A stretch of 64,000 nucleotides of DNA from Ctenosaura bakeri (Eukaryota; Chordata; Lepidosauria; Squamata; Iguanidae). Positions 22,154 to 34,100 of this stretch are shown here, one piece after another (positions within the stretch are counted from its first letter, which is position 1; every line of letters begins with the position of its first letter). The notes beneath the pieces are model-generated. The model had not been told where the DNA came from and ran no database searches. It saw only the letters and a program-made list of their open reading frames with translations. Where the stretch lies: contig CAOLHI010000927.1 in the NCBI GenBank assembly GCA_948474755.1, positions 1-64,000 on the forward strand, in the 5' to 3' direction. Made by a program: the position numbers and the translations under genes.

Positions 22154-25100
22154 GTCTTCTACTGACTGGGCACTTTCTCAAGAACATTTTCCATTTCTGT
22201 AGCTGAAGAATATTTTACTATTTAGCTGCAACACAACTTAAGTAGATGTATTCATCTTCTTTAAAAGGTGTCTTCATTATGACTTTCTAAGAAATCCTTT
22301 TATTTTTTGTGGAAGGCTTAAATTTTTTCTGCAGTCAGTCGTGTTAAGCTAGATGAGCTCTTACAAATGTGTCTCCCGTCACTCACTCTGCCTCCCTTTT
22401 TCCTTAGGTACTGTTCAATCAATTCAAGTATTTCTTCAACCTCTACTTCTTATTTCTGGCCTGTTCTCAATTTGTTCCTGAAATGAGGCTTGGTGCACTT
22501 TACACATATTGGGTTCCACTGGTACGTAATATCAGGTTTATTTATTCAAGAAAAGTTTCACTGTTTAAATACAAGATGTCCTTTGTTAACGTTATCCTGA
22601 CGATCCTTGTAATGCTATAACTTAAAATGGTTTTTGTTAGCTTACTTTTATGAAGCCAGCTCTTTATGTGTTTGGGAATTGTAGATGTTCCGTCTGACTT
22701 TTAAAACTGATTTAATAAATGTTTGCCATTCTTCAGAAACAAAACTCTGAGCAGTGTGGAGGGTAAGGGGAAGGCATGAGGAGATACTTGATCCAAAGTG
22801 TAATTTATCCCGTAACTCAGCCATTCTAAGGGTATAGCGAAGAGAGATTCCTTTAGGTTAACTTCAGAAAAGCAAGCTATCCTGAGATCATTGTAGCAGT
22901 TACTCTTTTGAGGACAATTAACAATGTATTCTATGGTGCATGGCAACAGATAGAAATTTTATGTGCAGAAAACTTGGGTTCAGGTCTTTGTGAAATAGTC
23001 TTCTCAAATCTGAGATCCTTTGGAAGTGGATCTCAAGTTTGAGAAGATATAAACTTAATCATAAGATATAGCTTAAATCATCTGGAACAACTATTCAGAT
23101 GCATTGGACTATAATTTCTATCATCCACACCTATGGTTACAGTGGCTGAAGGTGACTGAAAGGGAAGCTCTAAATTTGATTATCAGTGCAGTGCAGCTGC
23201 CAGATAGGCACAAGGAGCAAATGTCCCATGCCCCCTCTACAGTTTCCCACCTCTCCTTTAGTGAGTATTGTTGTTTTGTTTTGTTTTGCAATTACAGTCA
23301 GCCCTCCTCATTTGCAGGTTTCACTTTTGCAGATTTGATTATTCACAGATTATTTGCTGTCAGCTCTGCTTCCACCTTGTGCCATTTTTAATAGGGACTG
23401 CCAGCCTCCTGAGACTGAGAAACTGCGATGAGACTTGTAAATCCCTATTAAAAATGGTGTGGGACAGCAGTGGAAGTGGCAGTAAGTCCCACCAGCCACC
23501 CACTTCTGCCCTGTGAAGGAACCCTGATGCCTCAAAAGAATTCACAGTGCATTGAATATGGTGATCATGCTTTTTTGCATGTTAAATATGGTTTGGGAGG
23601 ACCTATTCACAATTTTTTCAGTTTCATGGGGTTCCTGTGTGAATGTGGAGGGATTACTGTAATCTCAGGAACCGTAACTGAAAGAAAATTAGAACCTAGC
23701 TTGTGAATGAAATCAGGATTCTTGAGATTGTAGCAAATGGAGCAATAGTGTACCTTGTGTTAGGTACCTTCAGCTGCATTGTATAAAGCTGTTCCTACTT
23801 TAGCCAGACACTTCTACCTTATATAGCTTGTTCTCATGTTCTACCATTCGCTTACTCCCAAGACTTGCTATACTACAGAATTCCAATTTTCAAGTAGCCC
23901 TTTTGACAGATCTGACTCCTATGACATATATATGGTGCAGAGCAGATTAGTATATAATTTCTCATTCAATCCAGTTTTTACTTCTTTATACAACTCTAGG
24001 TTTGCTAGTTATCAAGGTGAAGGTAACTATATAGGATACAAAACTATGTAGGATCCACAAGCAGCATTACCATTTTGGAGCCAACTCCAAAGTACAAAAC
24101 TCATTGCTGCATAGCCAACATGGCTACCCCGAATGTTTTATATAGAATACAATGGCCTTACTGTCCTCTGACCATTGAAGGCTAACTTACTCAGTGTGGT
24201 TTTTGAGATTTCAGTAGACTGTGGTCACACACTTTGAAGCATACTTTCCCAGCCATGAAGACTGTAATATTGTTCTTTTTAATGTAAACAAAGATTCTGA
24301 GAAACTTGAATTGTGTGGTGCCATTTTGTACAGCGCTAAACTGACATTTAGTCCTGCTTATGGCTGCACATTACTGCCATTTCGCCAGATTTCAGATTAT
24401 AAGATTCATTTTAGGCAGTCAGAATGGATGGGATTTGAATTTTGATAAAAGTGAAATCTCAAGGCTATGTGCAATTTGTCAGAGAAACATCCCAATGAAT
24501 TGAAAATAAGGATAACTTTTCATCTAGAGGGTCTGAGGAAATACAACCATAATACATTAATAGGAAGTGTTAAAAAGATTTAATAAACTGGGCATCATTA
24601 AAGATGTCTTGGCTGGACCAAATATCAACTGTTATCAGGAATGCACTGCTCTGAATATCATTTTTTTGTCCAGTTGCCACTGAAAGTTAAAAATTAATTT
24701 TGAAATGGTAAACATTATTTTGGATTTTCTATGAGGAGGGAAGTAATCAAGATTTCTTGTTGAAACACTTTCCCAAACAATTGGGTGGGGGCATTTCCAA
24801 TCATAGGTTGATGTGATTGAGCAAGCAGTTTGTTGAGTCACCTAAAAACTTAGTTCAAAGAAAACAATTTGACCAGTTTAGAGCAAAAAGGTATCTGAAA
24901 AAAATAAATTGTTTGTTTGTTTATTTGTTTGTTTATACCCCACCTTTCTCTTGACAGTCGGACTCCAGGTGGCCAACAAGATTAAAATGGAACAAATTAA
25001 AACATCTGTGAAAGTATAAATATAAAATTTTAAACAGAATTAAACCACTTATAAAGTTAAAACAATTGCATGTTAAAAATATTAGTATTAAAAATATTAA

Positions 25101-28100
25101 ATGCATTAATATACATTGAAACGAACCTAAGTTTATCTGTCTACATTGCAGTACATTAAATTAAAGCACATCATGGCCAGTTAAATAATTTCATGCCCTG
25201 CAGCCAGGGAGGTGTAAAACTTTAAAAGATGTATATAAGTTTGGAGCCGTGAAAAGTTGTTCTCAGATTTTTGGACATCAGATTTTTGATGGATAAATGT
25301 GTCTGTTTCAACATTTGCAGATACAACACGTTCAGAAAATGACAGTGTGATTGAGAAGGAGAAAAAGATTATACAGAATGTGAGAAGTCACTTTTTAAGA
25401 ATGATCAAATTGGACTACTGAGAAATAGAGAATATGGAGACTATTTGTAATTTTTGCAGGACTTTTTCTAAACCTATAACACCATTGTGATTGCCCACAT
25501 CATGTGAACCATTAGAATTCAGCATGTGAGCTGCCAGAGTTCTATATAAAAGGCTTTTGTTCATTGTAGGCTGCAAATACAACCATTTTGACGTAGAATG
25601 ACAACTTGAGTTGAGATAGGTCAGTGAAGCGGAATACTAGGGAATGTTTTTGAAATGATGCTATTGAAATGCTACTCAAATGCATCAGGATTTCTATTTG
25701 TGATTGCATGAATACAGGAATACTCTTTCAGAATAACAATAAATAAAAGTAGTAAATAAAAATAGTAAATAAAAACAGTATTTTAAGCAGCAATTGAAAA
25801 TGCCATCACATAGGCAATCTTAACTGTACAGTCTTCTACACATTATTCAGAAGTAAATTCCACTGAATTCTTTGGGAAACATATTCGGGGTAGCCATGTT
25901 GGCCATGCAGCAAAATACAATAAAATCCAAACTATACAAAACAGCACTACTTTTATTGGCCAACCAAAATGCACAAAATTCAAGCTTTCAAAGGTTCACT
26001 GGCTTACTTTCTGTCAAGATCTACATTTTGTCACAGATGTTACTTCTCTTGTCAGATGCTAAAATGATCTGGAGGGATCTCAATGCTGGCAAAAACCCTT
26101 TCTGCTCTTGGCTGTGTCAGGATTAGGGACACTATTTTGTGGATTTTGGATTTTGTTGAGTTCTTTGGGGTTTGCGTCAAGGTGGAGATGTATATAGAGT
26201 CAATTTGCTATAGTGGTGTGAGAGCTAGACTCTCTCTTGGTGACCTTGGGGAAGTCTAAGAAAAAGGTAATAGCAAATGTCTTCAGACTAAATCTTGCCA
26301 AGAAAACCCCCTGATCGGATCAGCATAAGTCAGAGTTCAGCTGAAGGTACATAACAAAGGGATGTGTAAAACTGTAACACTGAAAACGCCAGAGGAGATT
26401 TGCATCTGAGCAAGGTGAAAGGTGCTTTTCATTTAACCAGCCATTTATTGGGGTCCCCAAATGAGAATAATGGCCCCACATCCTTCTGGACTTGCTTCAT
26501 AATGTATATTAATGACTTCCAAACTTGTGTAGTTGGAACTTATCCCTCTAAAGTATTTGCATCTCTTTGTAAAGCTATTCCAAGCCTTGAGGGCATGTAG
26601 TAATGTGGAATTAATGTTCATACACAATACTCAAGGGGGTGGGAGATGCCTTGAAATTAGTATGACAGACTGATTTCCTTCTGAGTGCTTAATTGAATTT
26701 AAGAGGGTAACTGTTTACCCTTTGTGCTACATGTAGGAAGAATCAGAATTAAGAAACAATAACTTGTATCTGTACTGAGAATTTTCCTTGGTGGCAATTG
26801 TTTATTATTTTTTAAAATGACATAAAAATACAGCTTGAGTAGGGCTACAGTCCTAAGCCCACTCGTGTGCAAATAAACCCCACTGAATTCAACCAAACTT
26901 ATTTTTGAGTAGACATGAGATTATACTTGGTTACATGCATGGTGCCTTAAGTTATCCATATCTATATCTTCATGACCTTGATTTTTTGTGAAAAGTTTCA
27001 CAAATCAACTGTGCTTGTTTTCTGAAAGGATTAAATCAACTAAAAGCAGCTAGAAAGTAACCAAATGTTGAAAGCTGTGCCCACAATACTAATAAAGCAA
27101 CAAGATTTTGATAATGTGTAACCACTATATGAGAATGGCGTGACTATTAGTGTGTGTGTGTGAATGTGACTTCAAGTTATCTGTTGGCTCATAGTGACCC
27201 CATGAATTTTATAGAGTTTTCTTAGGTAAGGAATACTCAGATGTGGTTTTGCAAATTCCTTCCTGTGAAATTCAGCCTATCACACCAGGTATTCATTGTG
27301 GTCACCCATCAAGTGCTAACCAGGGCTGATGCTGCTTCGCTTCCAAGATCAGATTATCTTGGTTCCTGTAGGGTATTTAGGCTACCCATGACTATCAATG
27401 CTAACAGGGGAAAACTTGAAAATGTGCCATCTTTTATGAAACTTTGTCCATAATAAGAATGGGCCTGAAGCAAAATAAAGTAGGCAGTATCACAACACAG
27501 ATTTTGGGCATTTGAGTGTGGTGCATCATAGCTGGCTTTATTTTAAATTTAAAGTTAAAGGAATTGATGCTATTTGAACTAAAAGTATGGACACATCTTA
27601 AAAAATAGAATACAGAAAAGTGGTTTTTAATGTGCTTCAGTAAGCTGAAGTAAATTGCTAAAATAAAAGAAATCACACAATAGAAATGTCTTGCCCCCAT
27701 CAGAAAGAGAATTGGAATGGTCGTAATTATTAATACGGTAAATCACTGGTAAGCTTTCTAGCACCTTCCAGTGTTTTGGACTACTGCTTCCGTATTCCCC
27801 AGTCATTGATCATATCCCCTTAGACTCAGTGGGATCTATAGTCCTTGAGTGGCTTGTGAATTGTTCCTGCTTCATCCATGAGCTGTCTCTGCAATAGTTC
27901 AAAACATATGGAAAGCCCCAGGCTGCCTGTGCTTATTGAAGTAAAGGAGCATAGTAAAACAGATGGGTTTGAGTTGGTATGTGTTGGGATGTACAAAGGC
28001 CCCACCCTTTCTTTATTTTTGACTTTCTCACCATTGGCATACCACATACAGTATGCCAGCTGAAAAAGGTTTCTGATCCATGGAATGCAGCATTGAACTT

Positions 28101-31100
28101 TGAACAGAGGCATTGGGTTTCAAAATGCCGATCAGGTATATATTCTTAGAACCATCACCCATTCAGTCTAAACTATCTCACAAGGGTTGTTGTAAAGAGA
28201 AAAGTGAAGAACACCATGTATGCCATTTAATTGACAAACACATTTCTTTACATTCATGAAAGCTAAAAACTTTCCTTTTTTAATGAATGAAAGCTTGAAA
28301 CCTAAACTTTTTCTATACCCCACAGAGTTGCAGCATGCATGAGCTCTCTGAATGCTTGAAATTCTCCTTTTAATGCTCATTGTTGATTATTATAATCAGT
28401 TCCAAAGTTCTATTCTGTGGAGGGTGTGACAGTTTTAATGATAAGTGCATTATTTTTCTGTGTCCCCCTGGTAGGAGCTATGCAGTGTGAGGAAATGAGA
28501 AAGAGTCTTCTCTTCTCTGGCATCTATCTGGGTTGTGGAATGCTGTTCTGTCCCTCAGTGCAGGTTGATACTGGGTTTATTCCATCATAAAGTTAAAACA
28601 CAGCTTTTTATTAAAATCTCTGTGGTCTAACAATTTTGCCCAAATCTGTATGGTTTTCAACAAGATTAATTGTTTAATATGCTTTTAGGTTGTATGAATT
28701 ATTCATTACTGCTATAAAATTCAAACTCTTCTTAGTTATTTTAAATTGACTTTTTATCTTTATGGTGCCCTGAGATGTTGTGTTCTAAGTTGGGATATAA
28801 ATATTTATTTTAAACAGAAATTAATAAATGGCAGCAGTTTAACATTTTATCTGGTAGACCCAACCACAAAGCACCAAGTATTTCCTGTAACCAGTGGCTT
28901 TTCATGTACTGAGTGGGATAATCTGGACTTCATCTGCCGTATCCCAATGACCCCTCTCACTTTTGGTCTCTTTAGGGTTTTGTGCTCACTGTTACTATCA
29001 TCCGTGAAGCTGTGGAAGAGATCCGATGCTACATGCGTGACAAGGAAGTGAACTCCCAAATCTACAGCAAACTCACAGCAAGAGGTCAGCTATTTGGCTC
29101 CAGCTTTTCACATCTGCTCACTGCATCCCTTAGCAGACTGCCAGAACAGCAGGAGTTGCAACTCAATCAAATGTTGCTGACAATTAGGAAAGCAGGAGTT
29201 CTTGTGGGGAGGGAGTGAAGGACTGGCTGGGGATGGTGTTGTCAAGCTGAGAGGCACGTGGTTTAACAGCCCTGTCTGTTGTTTGTGTTCCAAGTGGAGC
29301 TTCAGAATCTCTTGCAGGATAATTTCTTGGGTGATTGTAGCAAAAATGTAAACATGAATGCTAATCTTTCTCACAAAAGAAACATACAGCACCTACCACA
29401 TTGTTTTAAATAATTCTCTCATACTATATATTCAGGGAAGCAAATAAGTTGGAAGAAATAGTGCCTAATCTTCATGTAACAATAAACCAAGGTTTAGCAT
29501 TATGAGCTGCAGTGACCCTTGGACTGGCACACTCCTCTCCTCTTTTTCTCTAGCATGGCTTCAAGGAAGAAAACAGAAGCTTCTGTTTCTGTGTTAAGTT
29601 AAGCAGATTGACTGTTATGTTAGAAACCTAATTGTAGTTAATCTTAACTATGTTTTTTTTCCAAGCAAGCCAACTTTACAAATGATGATTGGAAGTTGGT
29701 TCATTTCATCAAACCATAGTTCAGATAAGCCATTTGCCTGGGCTTTAAAGGCACAGCAAATACTACTTCATCAAAGCATCAAAGCTGGCTGTCTTTTGGA
29801 CTCACCTTTGGTGCTGGCTTCCTACAGCACCAAAAAGGAATTCCTGAAAGAGATGTAAAATCAGCTGTATATATCAGATGTAACCTACTACCTCATCCAT
29901 CTTTTAGCCCAACTTAGCTGTTAAATTTGCAGGGTGAATTTCTGTTTTGATGCCTTTTTGAGGCTGTTGCTTTAAAATTCTAGGATTGTTTTTCTTTTCT
30001 TGTTCCCCCCACTCCCACCTTTCAAGATTATTGAGAAGAATGAGTAAGACCTCCATTTCAAAAAAACCCTATGAAATGCAAAGAGACCTCCTGCTGAGGA
30101 ACTGCTCCTTTGATACAGATCATTACCATTGAGCAGCTGTATATTTTAAAAAAAGTGTTTTTGTGCTCAGTTTCACCAGTTATGGAATGTAAGGCCACTT
30201 TTTAAAAACCAAAGCTTTAATAAAACAAATCTTGGGATCTTTTGTATCCTACCTGCATACTGTTAGTAACACTTCTTCTCCAGCTTATGATTGCATCATA
30301 GGGTAACAGATCCCAACAACTGAGTATATCTGTAGCTGTGAAAGAGGTACTTGTATTATTTAATGTATGGAAAATCTAGTTTTGGGGTGCTGGTGACCCA
30401 TGGCTCAAGGTAACAGACGGCACCTTGCTCTGGAAGGACAAGACCAGGCAACCCCATGCTTGAGGACTGGGCCACTGGTGGATTTAAGGTGTCTTAAAAC
30501 ACCATTGACTGCATACCCATGTGGTTCTGAAGAGGTTGTTTTATTACTTAACGTTTTGTAAATCTAGGGTTTGGGTTTATCTTCAAAATACTGGATTTCT
30601 TGAAATTTATTGGATAGGCCCAAATAGCATAGAACCATTGAATCAGTTGTTGCCTGGTGAGTGAACATATAGGTAAATAGTATTGAGGGTTTACTTTACT
30701 TGGGCCTAACCAGTAGAATTCAAAAAGGCCATTATGTGTTAAAGTTAGGAGTAACAATAAGATTTGAAAGTTTATTTGAGGTTTCCTGGTCCTTCTCTTC
30801 CCCTTCCCCCCACCAGCTTGTTGTTGATTAAAAGGTGGGTTGTCATTTGACCACTCTTTGGGGTATTTTTCTCCATTTGATAGTGGAGTCTTGCTTTGGT
30901 TGTGAGGTACCTATGTTGGATTTGTAGTACTCCTGATTGTGGAGTCCTTGGGTGATATGCTTAACTTCAGTTTAATACACCTAGGAAAATTGGATTTATG
31001 GGTCACAATCCAAAGAGCTGTGTTGCACAGTACAAATGGGCTTTCAAAAGCTGTCCAAAACCCAAGTATCTGGAGATGCAAAGTAGCTGCTTCCGAAATT

Positions 31101-34100
31101 CAGGGTTTGGTGCAACACTAGGAAGCCACTGCTCTGTGTTTGTTTGTTTGTGTGTGTGTAACAGCCTCATGCACGTGCAGAAACACTTGTTTCTGCCTTG
31201 TATGAATGAACTGGTGCTGTTGTATTTTTTTCCCCTGTGTAATGAAAATGTATCATTTGTAGCAATAATTACACCATCAGAAGAAATCTGCAACATCTGT
31301 TGACAGGAGTGATGAAGTGCTTTGATAAAATGCAGCATTTGTTACAAGAACAGGAAGCCATCTGGGATCTTAGAATTTCTATTATTCCTTTTGAAGAAGG
31401 GACACAAAAGCCTGTTGTATGCAGAAAGCATATTAAAATTGACATCATTATCCCCATGGCCTAAAGTTGTTATCTGCTCTGTCCTTTAGGACAGTCTTCC
31501 TTGACCTAGCATCTTCCAACACTCTTTGTCCCCAGTAAGCAGGTTTTTGGTTATGCTAGCTGGGAGTGGGTTGTGGAATATATTCCAAGACATCTGCAGG
31601 GTGCCAATATAGGTACTGGTGCCTTGGAATATATGGAGAGTGCTTCAGGGTCAAACCAAACGCCTGGCTTATTTCTGCATTACATTTCCCAGAGCGACTA
31701 ACCAAATGCCCCAAAGGAAGGTCTCAAAGTAGAGCATCCAATCCAGAAAGGCTTTCTTTTGATTCTTAGTTTTTGATTGGTTCAATTTACTAGTGAGATT
31801 TGCATACAAGTACAAACAACTAATAATTTTGAAACAAAAAGAATCCTTTATTTGTTCTGAGGGAACACGTAGGGACATTGTAGACATTGGTGAAAGCAGG
31901 GATAGACAACTCTCAACAGTCCAGAGCCACTTTTTGGTCTCCAACTCCTCTTATGGGCCACACTTGGATGAAAAATGCTTGATTTAAAAAAAAAATCAAG
32001 TGAGGTACCCATAGGTCCACTTTGGTGGTGGTTATGATCATGGTCTTAATCTTTGTCTTATTCATCCTGTTTGTTTTCCTCCTCTTCTTCATTCTCCTCC
32101 TCCAGCTCCACCTCCGCCACCACCTTTTCTGGGGAGTGAGCTGAAGGAGTTGGTCCCTGTATCCCATTTTAGCACAAAACTGATGCTCATGGAACATAAA
32201 AAAAATTAAAATGTTTTTAATCTTTTTTTTTTTCCTGCTGGATGGGGGCATTAGAGATCTCTGGTTTCAGTGGCTTGCAGGCTGTAGTGGCTTGGGCAGG
32301 GAGATTCATGCAGTCCAGGGCCCACATTTTGCCTTCCTTGGTTAAATACCATCCCCCTTGTGTGAAAGAGAAGGGAAAATGTCTTCTCTACTTTTTCTGT
32401 GTCCTTATGTTACAATATATAGTTTTAAAAATAACCTATATCCACATTAATTTGACTATGTTTCTTTCAGTCAAAAGAGTTATTTTATGTTCTTGTATAT
32501 TCTTCTTAATGTTTTTCCAGTTGAACCGATTTATTGTTTCAGCCTAAGTCAGGATATTAACTCCACATAATTCTGAACAGTGTTTCCAAGGGAAGCTGTG
32601 CAGGAGAAGAATGACTATGGTATTAATGCATATGATTTTTTTTCCCTTGACAGGGACAGTAAAGGTGAAAAGTTCCAATATTCAAGTGGGTGACCTTATC
32701 ATTGTGGAAAAGGTATGAGTGGATCTGCCAAGATTTTATACATTTCCCAAATGCCTTTATAATACCAGAATTATGAACCAACTGTTGCCAAGGGTTTTGA
32801 AAAGGGTTTTGAAGCCAGAAGGAGTCCCTCTGAGGTCTTACAAAATGCACTTCAGATTGTTGCATTAAATACATGAAGAACTTAACAGAAGTTGGTTATG
32901 CTGTGATACAGAACGTCAGAGCATATATGCTTGCCGATGTCCCCTCCCCATTTGATTTCTATTCAGTGCCAGATTTATGCACAAGCTAAGTCTAAGTGCT
33001 TCACTCAAGCTAAGCCCAAGTTTAGCTTTGTTGTTGTTGTTTCTATTGTGTGCTTTCAAGTTGTTTCTGACCTATGGCGACCCTAAGGCAAACCTATCAA
33101 AGAGTTTTCTGGGGCTGGGAGTGTGTGACATGCCCAAGGTCACCTAGTGAGTTTCCATGATCAAGTACCTTGTATTGTTTCCCTATAACTATTTTTTAGC
33201 TTTTCTGGCAATAGGAGCAGCTCCAGGTGCCAAAAATTGGCCTCTGGACCCACCTGAGGTTTAGTTCCTTAGGTTAGGAGTAGCTTCAAAATACTGTCTA
33301 TTTAACAACCATCCCATACCCTCCAACATTTCACAGATGCAAACTGGGATGCATATGGCCAATCAAGATCAGAGTGTGGTCAAGATAGCAAAAGTGAAGA
33401 AGACAACACAAGCTAGGAGAGGGGACATCAGTTAGCTTTTGTCTGAGACTACTGAGAAGGGCAAAATTCCATCCCCTCCCCTCCTCTCCCGGCTGCTGAG
33501 TTAACTAACTGAAAACTGTATTTGAATTTTGAACTCAGTTTTCAGCCATTGAAGTTTGCAGAGGACAAAGAGGGGAGGGGAGAGGAGGAGAAGGAAATCA
33601 GGACATTTTAAAAGCAGTAGGGAAGGTAGGACTATAGATCACTAATTGCTGCTGTCCCTGGCATATCGTGACAGCTTCAGAACATGCCGTCCATGGATAC
33701 ACATACATACAGAGGCAGGAAAAAAACCCCTGTTTTATGTGCGATACTATGGGTCCTCTTAAACTTGACATATGGTTCTGTCTGGCCTGGGTCTATTCAT
33801 GTTTTAACACCTACATATGAGATCTAATATGTCTCTCCTATATTGTTTTTAATAGGAAACATATCTATTGTAATTTGAAGTCATGATCTGGGATGATGCA
33901 TAGCTTGACCCTAATTTTAGCTGGATCAAAGTGATAATCTACAAAACAACAACAATTTTCTATTTGAAAGAATATTCTTTTTTTAAAACCCATTTAGTTT
34001 TAGAGCTTGTCTTTTACTTAAATTTTGTACTGAATATTTGGTAACTTTCTTTTATTGTAACACAGAATCAACGCGTCCCTGCTGACATGATCTTCCTAAG

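Larger units (their letters stand above)
21357..22407 (+). other. ATP9A: ATP9A intron 2
   Basis: 1051 bases. It holds one copy of the family-A interspersed repeat (about 21400-21828) and a compound tetranucleotide microsatellite (22023-22154). A LINE-like 3' end reading gagaaaggcagggtataaat directly precedes the microsatellite. The remainder shows nothing recognisable. Confidence 0.9.
22522..28975 (+). other. ATP9A: ATP9A intron 3
   Basis: 6454 bases. Contents: a Tigger-like element (23295-23659), a minus-strand LINE-like tail (about 24900-25010), a decayed tRNA-SINE (26205-26357), a 5S-headed SINE (27150-27380) and an L2-like 3' end (about 28440-28830). A stretch at 26835-26935 with the motif 'aataaaccccactgaattc' is a common squamate interspersed repeat. 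Nothing could be named in 22525-23290, 23665-24890, 25010-25860 or 27385-28430. Confidence 0.9.
29085..32653 (+). other. ATP9A: ATP9A intron 4
   Basis: 3569 bases. It has a small inverted-repeat element (about 30590-30731), a palindromic MITE of family B (about 31489-31610), and a CTC/CTT-rich pyrimidine tract (about 32078-32130). The rest, including 29085-30580, 30735-31485 and 31615-32075, holds nothing I can name. Confidence 0.88.
32713..34065 (+). other. ATP9A: ATP9A intron 5
   Basis: 1353 bases, containing a minus-strand tRNA-SINE fragment (33028-33170) and a family-A interspersed repeat (about 33311-33695). The stretch 33700-34060 is AT-rich with no recognisable element. Confidence 0.9.

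Noticed and set aside
22023..22154. CRISPR-like array
   Set aside because: The units are 4 bases long with no spacers: a microsatellite in vertebrate intron DNA.
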